Source: an uncultured Acinetobacter sp. (GTDB lineage: Bacteria; Pseudomonadota; Gammaproteobacteria; Pseudomonadales; Moraxellaceae). From it: a stretch of DNA of 7,174 nt. Position 1 is the first letter of the stretch. Every line of letters begins with the position of its first letter. A model generated the notes under the pieces. That model was not told where the DNA came from. It searched no databases and saw nothing but the letters and a program-made list of their open reading frames with translations. Positions 1 to 5,044 of the stretch are shown here, one piece after another. The position numbers and the translations under genes are program-made. The stretch is taken from assembly GCA_900771065.1 (NCBI GenBank), contig CAAGMP010000026.1:1-7174 (forward strand), in the 5' to 3' direction.

Positions 1-38
1 ATAGGAAATAAAGATATGTCAAACGTTACAACAGGTAC
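1..38 (-). pseudogene. 3' fragment of the interrupted cytochrome b561-type gene
   Basis: Read on the minus strand from position 38 outwards, only one frame is open to the window edge, giving VPVVTFDISLFP. The other two frames reach stops almost at once. This peptide fits the stretch after the third membrane helix of b561/YodB-like proteins, where a short hydrophobic segment with a Phe-x-x-x-Leu-x-Pro pattern is common. It joins in frame to Tyr112 of the 5' fragment (1615-1950) if the insertion element includes base 39. The rest of the gene lies outside the window. The assignment depends mainly on its position beside the element, since 12 residues are too few to prove homology. Confidence 0.55.
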
Positions 39-200
39 ATTGACTTCCTCCCCTAGCTAAAGCAAGGGGATTCCTACTGCTAGACGCTTAAGCCCAAGCG
101 CAAGATATTCAGTGCGGAATTTACATCCCGATTTTCATGGAATGTACCACATTCCATGCACTTCCAATCTCTTATTCCAAGACCTGTCCTACCTTTCGGA
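20..200 (-). ncRNA. Predicted omega-RNA (TnpB guide RNA) over the tnpB 3' end and right end
   Basis: In IS200/IS605 elements the guide RNA used by TnpB comes from the tnpB 3' region and the right end, with the guide read from the flanking DNA. Here the scaffold would include the last codons of tnpB and the right-end hairpin (50-69). The guide would start just past TCAA at about position 39 and read into the b561 3' fragment. The 5' limit at 200 is a guess and no promoter is visible. The call rests on family knowledge plus the intact right end. Confidence 0.45.
50..69 (-). repeat. Right-end subterminal hairpin of the IS605-like element
   Basis: The stem is CCCCT paired with AGGGG, then an A-A mismatch, then a GC pair step and a four-base loop. 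On the minus strand it is preceded by GAAT and followed by a short linker to TCAA. The left-end hairpin (1579-1598) has the same stem length and mismatch position, which supports recognition of both by the same TnpA. Confidence 0.8.
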
Positions 201-1120
201 CTACTGCTTGATATTTTCAAACAGTGCGAACAGATTTGGGTGGTATATGCTTCATTGATTTCCTTAAACAATACACTTGCGTTCTCGCATTTATACTTGA
301 GCATTGTTTTTAGTGCTGAAAATCCAGTATCTAAAACAGACTTAGCCATTTTAGTTTTAACAAGCTTTTTAGCACTTAGATCACCAACAACAATCATGGC
401 ATTATTTTTTACAAGCATAGTGCTTGCTTTGTGCAAATGATCTTTACGACAATTTGCTATCTTGGCGTGTAATGCACGTACACGTTTTTTATTCTTTGCT
501 CGTTGAGCAACCCCTAATTTCTGCTCATATTTACGATAGAACTTAGGGTTTGAAATCACTGTACCATCAGAACAAGTGGCAACGTCTTTTAAGCCTAGAT
601 CAATGCCTATAGCTTTTGTTCCAGTGGGTTTCTCTTGCTTTGGTGAATCTACCACAAGGCAGACATACCAACGCCCACGACTATCCTCAACGAATGAGCC
701 TGTTTTAACAGTATATTTACTTAAGCCGTAGCTATCCCATAATTTAAATTGGTGTTTGCCATACTGGACATAACCATCGGCATATTTAATAGCAACTTTT
801 TTAAAGGGTATCCATCCAAGTGAACGTCTTGCTGACTTTTTGTTACTAACACGCCATTTTAGCTTTGCTTTCTTAAATTGCTTTCTTCGGGTAACTAATT
901 CAGCAGAAATAGCCTGTATGGTTTGACTGTGTAATCCGCATTCTTTTGATGCGCCCTTTGTATATTTATCAATATCGTAAGATGAAAGAAACTCGCCCTT
1001 TCTTTTTAAATGCTTAAACCCTAAATCATTCACATAATTCCAAACAAAGTTTACCTCAGATGCTAATTGGTCTAGCACCTTGCAATGTTTGTCCTTTATG
1101 CGTAATTTAAGTGTTTTCAT
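80..1120 (-). CDS. tnpB: TnpB, RuvC-like RNA-guided nuclease of the IS605 element
   Basis: TnpB proteins are RNA-guided DNA nucleases that cut the donor or empty site next to the target motif and help keep the transposon. I place the start at 1120 (MKTLKLRIKD, 346 aa). An in-frame ATG at 1156 adds 12 residues but overlaps tnpA, and the family normally begins near MKTLKL. Visible parts are an N-terminal OrfB_IS605-type domain, RuvC-I with GIDLG (Asp174), RuvC-II in IVVGDL (residues 243-248), a zinc ribbon with four cysteines (297, 300, 321, 324) and RuvC-III in NRDVNSALNIL (Asp332). The RuvC-II position usually held by Glu is Gly246. Glu290 in the NEAYTT segment is a likely substitute, a pattern also found in other TnpB lineages. 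No clear Shine-Dalgarno sequence precedes the start. The gene is complete and ends just before the right-end hairpin. Confidence 0.93.
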   Translation of the reverse strand: MKTLKLRIKDKHCKVLDQLASEVNFVWNYVNDLGFKHLKRKGEFLSSYDIDKYTKGASKECGLHSQTIQAISAELVTRRKQFKKAKLKWRVSNKKSARRSLGWIPFKKVAIKYADGYVQYGKHQFKLWDSYGLSKYTVKTGSFVEDSRGRWYVCLVVDSPKQEKPTGTKAIGIDLGLKDVATCSDGTVISNPKFYRKYEQKLGVAQRAKNKKRVRALHAKIANCRKDHLHKASTMLVKNNAMIVVGDLSAKKLVKTKMAKSVLDTGFSALKTMLKYKCENASVLFKEINEAYTTQICSHCLKISSSSPKGRTGLGIRDWKCMECGTFHENRDVNSALNILRLGLSV

Positions 1121-1144
1121 ACATAATACTTTAATTGGTCTATC

Positions 1145-1555
1145 ATGGAAAATCAAGAAATAAGATCAGGTCGTCATTGTGTTTTTAATATGCACGTTCA
1201 CTTGGTCTTTGTAACTAAATACCGCAAAGATGTTTTTACAAAGCAAATGCTTGATGCAATGAAAGGGATGTTTAAAAAAGTTTGTTTGGACTTTGAAGCT
1301 GAGTTAATTGAATTTAATGGTGAGGATGATCATGTTCATTTATTAATTAACTATCCACCCAAAGTTGCTGTTTCAAATTTAGTGAATAGCTTAAAAGGGG
1401 TATCAAGTCGGCACTTAAGAAAAGAGTTTACTGAAATTAAAAACAAATTATGGGGTGGTTCTTTATGGTCGCCAAGTTACTTTGCTTCAAGTTGTGGTGG
1501 TGCGCCATTAGAGATAATTAAACAATATATCGAACAACAGCAAGCACCTCATTAA
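1145..1555 (+). CDS. tnpA: TnpA, Y1 HUH single-strand transposase
   Basis: TnpA of IS200/IS605 elements cuts and rejoins single-stranded DNA at the two ends, recognising the subterminal hairpins and using the catalytic Tyr as a covalent attachment point. The 136-residue product has the usual opening (RSGRHCVFNMHVHLVFVTKYR), the HUH motif as HVH at residues 63-65, and the catalytic Tyr at residue 128 in IKQYIEQQ, with nearby Gln residues that commonly help bind metal. The length is normal for the family and there is no frameshift. The start at 1145 leaves 24 bp to the divergent tnpB start, so the two promoters must lie in or overlap these coding ends. No strong ribosome binding site is visible. 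The stop at 1553-1555 lies about 23 bp from the left-end hairpin. Confidence 0.95.
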   Translation: MENQEIRSGRHCVFNMHVHLVFVTKYRKDVFTKQMLDAMKGMFKKVCLDFEAELIEFNGEDDHVHLLINYPPKVAVSNLVNSLKGVSSRHLRKEFTEIKNKLWGGSLWSPSYFASSCGGAPLEIIKQYIEQQQAPH

Positions 1556-1578
1556 CACCTTGCGGTGGTCGCTTATAT

Positions 1579-1598
1579 CCCCAACGTGAACGATGGGG
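1579..1598 (-). repeat. Left-end subterminal hairpin of the IS605-like element
   Basis: The stem is CCCCA paired with TGGGG, then an A-A mismatch, a CG pair step and a four-base loop, mirroring the right-end hairpin. On the minus strand AAAG (plus-strand CTTT, 1599-1602) sits at its 5' foot, 12 bases inside the TTAC target. It lies at the 3' side of tnpA, as in IS605. Confidence 0.8.
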
Positions 1599-1614
1599 CT
1601 TTACGCTCCATTTG

Positions 1615-1950
1615 GTAAAATGTTGTTGTCATTGAAGATAAAGCAAGCCAACCCAATAAAGGAACGGTAAATAAACAAAAATATAAAGCAAATTTCATGA
1701 ATTTGAAAGCGTTCTCTTGCCAATGTAGCATAGGTGGAGTTTTCGGAAATTTTTTGTGATAAATGAAGTATAAAATCAAGCGAATAAAGAAAAAAATGAA
1801 AACAAGTCCACCAGCAATTACATGAATTTGACCAAGAGTTTCATCTTGAATAGGACTCTTACTCGTAAAGTAAGCAATCAAAACTAAAATTAATGTAATC
1901 CAATGTGCAAAGATAACAGGTTGTGGAAATTTCGCTGCTAATTTTTTCAT
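1615..1950 (-). pseudogene. 5' part of a cytochrome b561-type membrane protein gene, interrupted by the insertion sequence
   Basis: The first 112 residues look like the start of a di-haem cytochrome b561 (YodB/CybB-like), an inner-membrane electron carrier. They contain a helix with FAHW (His16), a second helix starting at GQIHVIAGG (His43), and a third ending in VPLLGWLAL. Haem ligands in this family are histidines in the helices. The position in helix three where I expect His before the LY pair appears to be Lys (MKFALYF), though that alignment is by eye. After Tyr112 the frame enters the insertion sequence and adds 13 foreign residues before a stop. The usual length is about 170-185 residues, so the product lacks its last helix and is probably non-functional. 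AGAGGGGG on the minus strand (1957-1964), six bases before the ATG, is a good ribosome binding site. Confidence 0.82.
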
Positions 1951-1984
1951 TTAGTTCCCCCTCTTTTGTCGTACCCAATCTAAA

Positions 1985-2034
1985 TTTTGTTCAGATTAAT
2001 TATTCTTTTACTTGAATTATTGATCTGAACAAAA
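1985..2034. promoter_or_regulatory. Long inverted repeat upstream of the b561 gene, candidate operator
   Basis: Perfect 12-bp outer arms, TTTTGTTCAGAT (1985-1996) and ATCTGAACAAAA (2023-2034), continue inwards to give 19 of 21 paired positions around an 8-base loop. The repeat ends 34 bp before the b561 start codon, where a promoter or operator would be expected. It could be a repressor site, or a bidirectional hairpin separating the b561 gene from the replicon. It has no run of T after a GC-rich stem, so it is a poor classical terminator. Confidence 0.5.
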
Positions 2035-2348
2035 GCAAAGTTACTTTAAAAAACAAAAAAATTATTTAGTTAACTTAAAAAAAAGATCATTCATGATTCT
2101 AAAAAATTTTGGATCAGAATATGTGTTATCAAACTGATTTTATTTTTGCGCTGTAATTGCGTGTAAGCGCGTTTAATTTCTTTTTAGCTACAATCTATCA
2201 TTGTTTGATTTAAAATCGCATATAGCGCAAATGAGAGCGTTTTAGAGCTATATGTTCTCATAGTCAAAGATGCTATCGTGAAAATTAAAATAAAAATTAA
2301 AAATTAAGATTTTTGGAATTGTTGTAAAAGCCGAAACGAAGTGAAGGC
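2035..2348. other. Non-coding AT-rich spacer with short GCGC inverted repeats
   Basis: I see no gene-length frame with a ribosome binding site here. Three short complementary blocks occur: TTTGCGCT (2145-2152), AGCGC (2166-2170) and AGCGCAAA (2224-2231). The first can pair with either of the others, so alternative hairpins are possible in RNA or single-stranded DNA. ATGTTCTCA (2252-2260) is the reverse complement of the iteron core TGAGAACAT, so an isolated inverted half-iteron may sit here. A small antisense RNA cannot be excluded but is not shown. Confidence 0.35.
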
Positions 2349-2440
2349 ATTATATAATAAATTTATAAATTTAAATTTTAAATAAATACCTTTAGGTATT
2401 TATTATATACCGTAGGTATTTATATATAATTTATAGAACA
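2349..2440. other. AT-rich region of the origin (probable DNA unwinding element) with twin palindromes
   Basis: Only 11 of 92 bases are G or C by count. The region holds a perfect palindrome with 10-bp arms, AATAAATACC and GGTATTTATT (2381-2404), followed by a second, smaller one, TATACC-GTA-GGTATT (2406-2420). It is bracketed by GAAGGC (2343-2348) and GCCTTC (2441-2446). Iteron origins usually have such a low-melting region next to the iterons, where Rep and DnaA open the strands. Confidence 0.6.
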
Positions 2441-2479
2441 GCCTTCAAAGCCTTACCATTGTTGGATTTCAAGCATTAA

Positions 2480-2600
2480 TAGGTGAGAACATTTGTCGTA
2501 CTTAGGTGAGAACATTTGTCGTAAAACTCCGTATAGGTGAGAACATTTGTCGTACTTAGGTGAGAACATTTGTCGTACTTAGGTGAGAACATTTGTCGTG
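2480..2600 (+). repeat. Iteron array, five direct repeats (clusters of two and three)
   Basis: The repeat AGGTGAGAACATTTGTCGTA starts at 2481, 2504, 2535, 2558 and 2581. Within each cluster the period is 23 bp, about two helical turns. The step between clusters is 31 bp, so a 30-31 bp step replaces one 23-bp step. Copies 1-4 match over 20 bases, and copy 5 ends in G instead of A. These are the expected binding sites for the Rep protein encoded at 2799. They set origin activity and copy number by Rep titration and handcuffing, as known for iteron plasmids. Confidence 0.95.
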
Positions 2601-2610
2601 AAATACAGAG

Positions 2611-2631
2611 TTATCCACATACTTATCAACA
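2611..2631 (+). promoter_or_regulatory. Two DnaA boxes in the origin
   Basis: TTATCCACA (2611-2619) is a perfect consensus DnaA box. TTATCAACA (2623-2631) differs at one position and follows in the same direction. They lie just after the iteron array, the usual place for host DnaA to assist Rep-driven opening. Confidence 0.85.
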
Positions 2632-2695
2632 GAATTTGTAGTCTATTTAATCTAATCTGTTTTGAGTAAGCATTTTGTTATTATTGTTTAGCTTT

Positions 2696-2724
2696 TTGAC
2701 AGACTGTATAAGCCTTGCTAGGCT
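2696..2724 (+). promoter_or_regulatory. Probable rep promoter
   Basis: TTGACA (2696-2701) is a perfect -35. After 17 bases comes TAGGCT (2719-2724), preceded by TG one base upstream as in extended -10 elements; the -10 itself matches only weakly. An inverted repeat AGCC/GGCT (2711-2714, 2721-2724) overlaps the -10 region. Iteron 6 lies about 17 bp downstream, so Rep binding there could repress rep transcription. Confidence 0.55.
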
Positions 2725-2740
2725 CAGAAAGGCAAGTTTT

Positions 2741-2757
2741 AGGTGAGAACATTTGTC
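2741..2757 (+). repeat. Sixth, isolated iteron between the rep promoter and rep start
   Basis: AGGTGAGAACATTTGTC matches the first 17 bases of the array repeats; after that the sequence diverges. It is 140 bp away from the array and lies 30 bp before the rep ribosome binding site. This position suits an autoregulatory Rep operator rather than an origin function. Confidence 0.8.
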
Positions 2758-2798
2758 TGAAGTCACCGCCAACTATATAAAAATCCAAAGGTTTTAAA

Positions 2799-3626
2799 AT
2801 GTCTAAGCAAATCAGAGCGAAGCCAATTAGTTATTTTGTGAAAAAAGACAATGAATTGACCAAGGCTCAATTTTACGACATGACCGTCACGGCATATCGT
2901 ATTATTCTTTTGGCTGTGTCAGACAAGTTTGTAAGCGTTCTTCGTGATAATCCATTAGCCACGCTTTATATTACGCCAAGTGATTACCACGATGTATTTG
3001 GCACAGGTTCGGATAATTCTCCTGCCTATCGTGCGCTCATTAATTCTCAAAATGAATTACTCAACGCCAAAATTTGGGATAGTAAAGTTAAACCGAATAC
3101 AGCAGGTAAATTTGTAGGCGGTAGAAACTGGATGTCAAAGGCGTACTATAACGAAGATATATCTTGTTTGGAAATTCGATTTACCCCCGATATTATTCCT
3201 CTCATTTTGGATGTACAGCAGAATTACACCTATTATAATTTGCGTAATATCGCCAAGTTAAGTTCAATGCATTCGATACGCCTTTATGAGTTGATGATGT
3301 TTTGGCGGAAGAAAGGCGAAACGCCACCGTTATCCATTCCTTATATGAGAACGTGGCTTGGGGTGAGAGAAGGTTTGCATGAAGAAGTAAAATTTTTTAA
3401 CCGAGATGTTATTAAAAAATCAGTTACCGAGATCACCAAGAAAACGGATATTGCACTTGAAGTTATACCTCAAAAACAAGGCAGATCAACCGTTGGTTAT
3501 GTTTTTAAATACACGCCTAAGGTTACACAGGTAAATGAAAACGGTGAGGATGAAAGTTATAGTCAAGGTAAGAAGCCAAGAAAGTTCCCATCGTCTAACG
3601 ATGAAAATTTTGACCTTCCATTTTGA
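2799..3626 (+). CDS. repB: Replication initiator protein, Rep_3 superfamily
   Basis: This 275-residue protein is the iteron-binding initiator of the replicon. It fits the Rep_3 (RepA/RepE/Pi-like) fold with two winged-helix domains. The first spans about residues 20-130 (TAYRIILLAVSDK helix, then the dimerisation part). The second spans about 148-240, with SMHSIRLYELMMFW, the PYMRTWLGV segment and FFNRDVIKKSVTEITKKTDI, which is the typical C-terminal DNA-binding pattern. The charged tail after residue 240 looks unstructured. AAAGG (2787-2791), seven bases before the ATG, is a good ribosome binding site. Six iterons lie upstream, five in the origin and one between promoter and start, so the gene is probably autorepressed. 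The symbol follows Acinetobacter plasmid usage and is not proof of a specific Rep group. Confidence 0.93.
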   Translation: MSKQIRAKPISYFVKKDNELTKAQFYDMTVTAYRIILLAVSDKFVSVLRDNPLATLYITPSDYHDVFGTGSDNSPAYRALINSQNELLNAKIWDSKVKPNTAGKFVGGRNWMSKAYYNEDISCLEIRFTPDIIPLILDVQQNYTYYNLRNIAKLSSMHSIRLYELMMFWRKKGETPPLSIPYMRTWLGVREGLHEEVKFFNRDVIKKSVTEITKKTDIALEVIPQKQGRSTVGYVFKYTPKVTQVNENGEDESYSQGKKPRKFPSSNDENFDLPF

Positions 3627-3652
3627 ACCGCAAAACAAACAAGATTGCCTTA

Positions 3653-3759
3653 ACTTGGGTAACTTGGGTACCGCAAACGCTATCGTATATATAATATAAT
3701 TACTTTAAGAAATATTTATATATTACGGTAGAGACGGATGAACCCAAGTGTACCCAAGT
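3653..3759. promoter_or_regulatory. Paired octamer repeats flanking an AT-rich promoter-like region, candidate operator
   Basis: ACTTGGGT occurs twice in direct orientation (3653-3660, 3662-3669; period 9). Its reverse complement ACCCAAGT occurs twice downstream (3742-3749, 3752-3759; period 10). Between them lies an AT-rich stretch with overlapping TATAAT matches at 3690-3695 and 3695-3700, without a convincing -35. TACCG (3669-3673) and CGGTA (3726-3730) form a further inverted pair. The second octamer pair lies inside the first codons of the 3738 gene. The arrangement suggests a looping repressor or autoregulator. ACCGCAAA also repeats at 3627 and 3670. Confidence 0.5.
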
Positions 3760-4481
3760 CGGAATGCTTAGAATGGACGGGAGAGTTTTATTGTGACAAT
3801 CTCGCCTTCGATCACTACGAAATCCTAATGATTAACGGTATTCCTTTTAAAGAGCGGAAGTGTGAAGCTGAGCTGATGACAACCAAGTGGTTTGATTATC
3901 GGTTAATGCACCCAATGTATGCCACGTACTACTTTTATCATTTGTATGTAAAAGAGTTTCAAGCATTTTGGAGAAAAGCAATCAATTATGAGTCGGCAGA
4001 TTTTATTTATCCGTTTAAAGGAGATGGTCGGCTTGATTTTATGAAGGCAAAAGAAAAATTATCTATCTGGAGATTGCGCCAAAAAGCAGATTGGTTAGGT
4101 ATTCGTTATGACTTCTTCCTTAAGACTGCATTTAATAAAATTCACCGTATGCAAGCAGGCGGTCGAATTGTTCCGCCTAGACCTGCCATGTTCAACAACG
4201 CAGATCTCCTAGCGATAATCGTTAATGAATGGTCGGCAATGTGCAAGGCAAGTCTGCAAATCGCTTGTAGTCCCTACTTTCAAGTGTCAAATTTTAACAA
4301 TAGCTTGATACAACGCGATCATGAAAGTTTTGTGATGAATCAAGTTGCACAGCGGTCGATTCCTTATTATTCGCTTTCACATTGTTTACATGAGCGTGAA
4401 GTCATTCGCATTGAATCAGCTTTACAGCGATTCGATCAAAACATGGTTCAATTGGCTATTAATGAATCACTTGTTTTTTGA
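3738..4481 (+). CDS. Protein of unknown function (247 aa) in the replication module
   Basis: I do not recognise this protein. It is rich in aromatic residues (Trp, Tyr, Phe) throughout, including a run HPMYATYYFYHLYVKEF at about residues 55-71. It has no signal peptide or clear membrane helix, so it is probably cytoplasmic. A segment KLSIWRLRQKADWLGIRYDFF near residues 108-128 looks like a compact helical unit and may be the most useful part for a remote homology search. Its codons look like those of its neighbours. It lies between rep and the Hfq-like gene on the same strand, 111 bp after rep, with the octamer repeats over its start. The upstream GTAGAGACGG is only a weak ribosome binding site. 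A role in replication or its control is a guess from position. Confidence 0.8.
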   Translation: MNPSVPKSECLEWTGEFYCDNLAFDHYEILMINGIPFKERKCEAELMTTKWFDYRLMHPMYATYYFYHLYVKEFQAFWRKAINYESADFIYPFKGDGRLDFMKAKEKLSIWRLRQKADWLGIRYDFFLKTAFNKIHRMQAGGRIVPPRPAMFNNADLLAIIVNEWSAMCKASLQIACSPYFQVSNFNNSLIQRDHESFVMNQVAQRSIPYYSLSHCLHEREVIRIESALQRFDQNMVQLAINESLVF

Positions 4482-4497
4482 ATTATTAAAAAATAAG

Positions 4498-4533
4498 TTG
4501 GTGGTGACTATACTATGTAAAAGTGGTCACCAA
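4498..4533 (+). promoter_or_regulatory. Possible promoter and dyad before the Hfq-like gene
   Basis: GGTGAC (4503-4508) and GTCACC (4526-4531) form an inverted repeat, extended by TTGG (4498-4501 approximately) and AA on the outside with imperfect pairing. TATACT (4509-4514), a good -10 match, lies between the arms, but no clear -35 is seen at the right distance. A repressor-controlled promoter is possible. Confidence 0.3.
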
Positions 4534-4564
4534 TGACTTATTAATTGATATAAGGGATGATGGA

Positions 4565-5029
4565 ATGCAACAAAATAAAGCATGGCAAGCTGAGTTAAAA
4601 GCCCAAAGCCAATATGGTCGAAATCAATTATCTGCGGAAATTGAAGATTCCAATGGCATATTCAATCGTCCTTTTGAAGACTCAAATGGCTTTTTCAATA
4701 CGCATGGTCAGAACAATCACCACAATACCTCTCGTCAATTTGGCGGTAGCGGTCGTGGTGGTGATAACGGCTTAGAGTACGGTTCACCACGTCTGAGTGG
4801 TCACATGGCTTTTTTGAAGTCATTGAAGCAAGCGTGCTTACCAGTGCGTTTAGTGACTATTCATGATGAAGTTGTCATTGGCGAAATAAAAAACTTTGAT
4901 GAAGTGACCATTTCAATCCGTATTGACTGTGCAACGGAAGCAAATCCAAACGCCTATCAGAATCGTGTTTTCTTCAAGCAAAATTTAGTTGAGTTTGCGC
5001 CAATCATTGACGGCGTGACATTTAGTTAA
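4565..5029 (+). CDS. Hfq-like (Sm-fold) protein with a long low-complexity N-terminal extension
   Basis: I choose ATG 4565 (154 aa) because AAGGGA (4552-4557) lies seven bases upstream; a GTG at 4523 would add 14 residues without a ribosome binding site. Residues 80-148 resemble the Hfq core by eye. FLKSLKQACLPVRLV parallels the Hfq N-terminal helix and first strand (FLNALRRERVPVSIY), VVIGEIKNFDEVTISI parallels the Sm1 motif (LQGQIESFDQFVILL), and NRVFFKQNLVEFAPI parallels the Sm2 region with VYKHAISTVVP. Residues 1-79 are polar and Gly/Asn-rich, including an EDSNG(I/F)FN duplication (27-34, 38-45) and GGSGRGG (60-66). Hfq forms hexamers that bind RNA; whether this protein does is inferred. 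The Sm2 His is replaced by Gln and a longer loop separates the motifs, so it would be a divergent member. Its stop overlaps the AAGGA preceding the helicase gene, suggesting one operon. Confidence 0.62.
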   Translation: MQQNKAWQAELKAQSQYGRNQLSAEIEDSNGIFNRPFEDSNGFFNTHGQNNHHNTSRQFGGSGRGGDNGLEYGSPRLSGHMAFLKSLKQACLPVRLVTIHDEVVIGEIKNFDEVTISIRIDCATEANPNAYQNRVFFKQNLVEFAPIIDGVTFS

Positions 5030-5044
5030 GGATTGTTAAAAGAC

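Larger units (their letters stand above)
39..1614 (-). mobile_element. IS200/IS605-family insertion sequence, IS605-like layout with divergent tnpA and tnpB
   Basis: The element contains divergently transcribed tnpA (plus) and tnpB (minus), as in IS605. Read on the minus strand, the left end begins after target TTAC (1615-1618). A subterminal hairpin follows (1579-1598, CCCC/GGGG with an internal mismatch and a TGAA loop on the plus strand), with AAAG at its foot (1599-1602). The right end has GAAT (70-73), a hairpin of the same design (50-69), then the cleavage sequence TCAA (40-43). These four tetranucleotides are the ones I know as the target/cleavage and guide sequences of IS608, where the guides pair with the cleavage sites. 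There are no terminal inverted repeats and no target duplication, as expected for this family. The right boundary is at 39 or 40: including base 39 restores the b561 reading frame. The length is about 1575 bp. Both genes are intact, so the element may be active. Confidence 0.88.

Noticed and set aside
156..440. Plus-strand 94-residue open frame inside tnpB
   Set aside because: It is antisense to a clearly conserved tnpB coding region and has no motif of its own.
1121..1156. Longer TnpB start at 1156
   Set aside because: The extra 12 residues overlap tnpA and do not resemble the family N-terminus, which begins MKTLKLRIK here.
1985..2034. Inverted repeat considered as a Xer/pdif site of Acinetobacter plasmids
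   Set aside because: The XerC (TTCGTATAA-like) and XerD (TTATGTTAA-like) half-sites are absent here and were not seen elsewhere in the window.
2239..2250. GTTTTAGAGCTA, identical to the start of the Streptococcus type II-A CRISPR repeat
   Set aside because: It occurs once, with no spacers, no second repeat and no cas genes nearby, and the match ends after 12 bases. A chance match in an AT-rich region is the simplest explanation.
4523..4564. GTG-initiated extension of the Hfq-like protein
   Set aside because: There is no ribosome binding site before GTG 4523, and it lies within the dyad. The ATG at 4565 has AAGGGA at ideal spacing.
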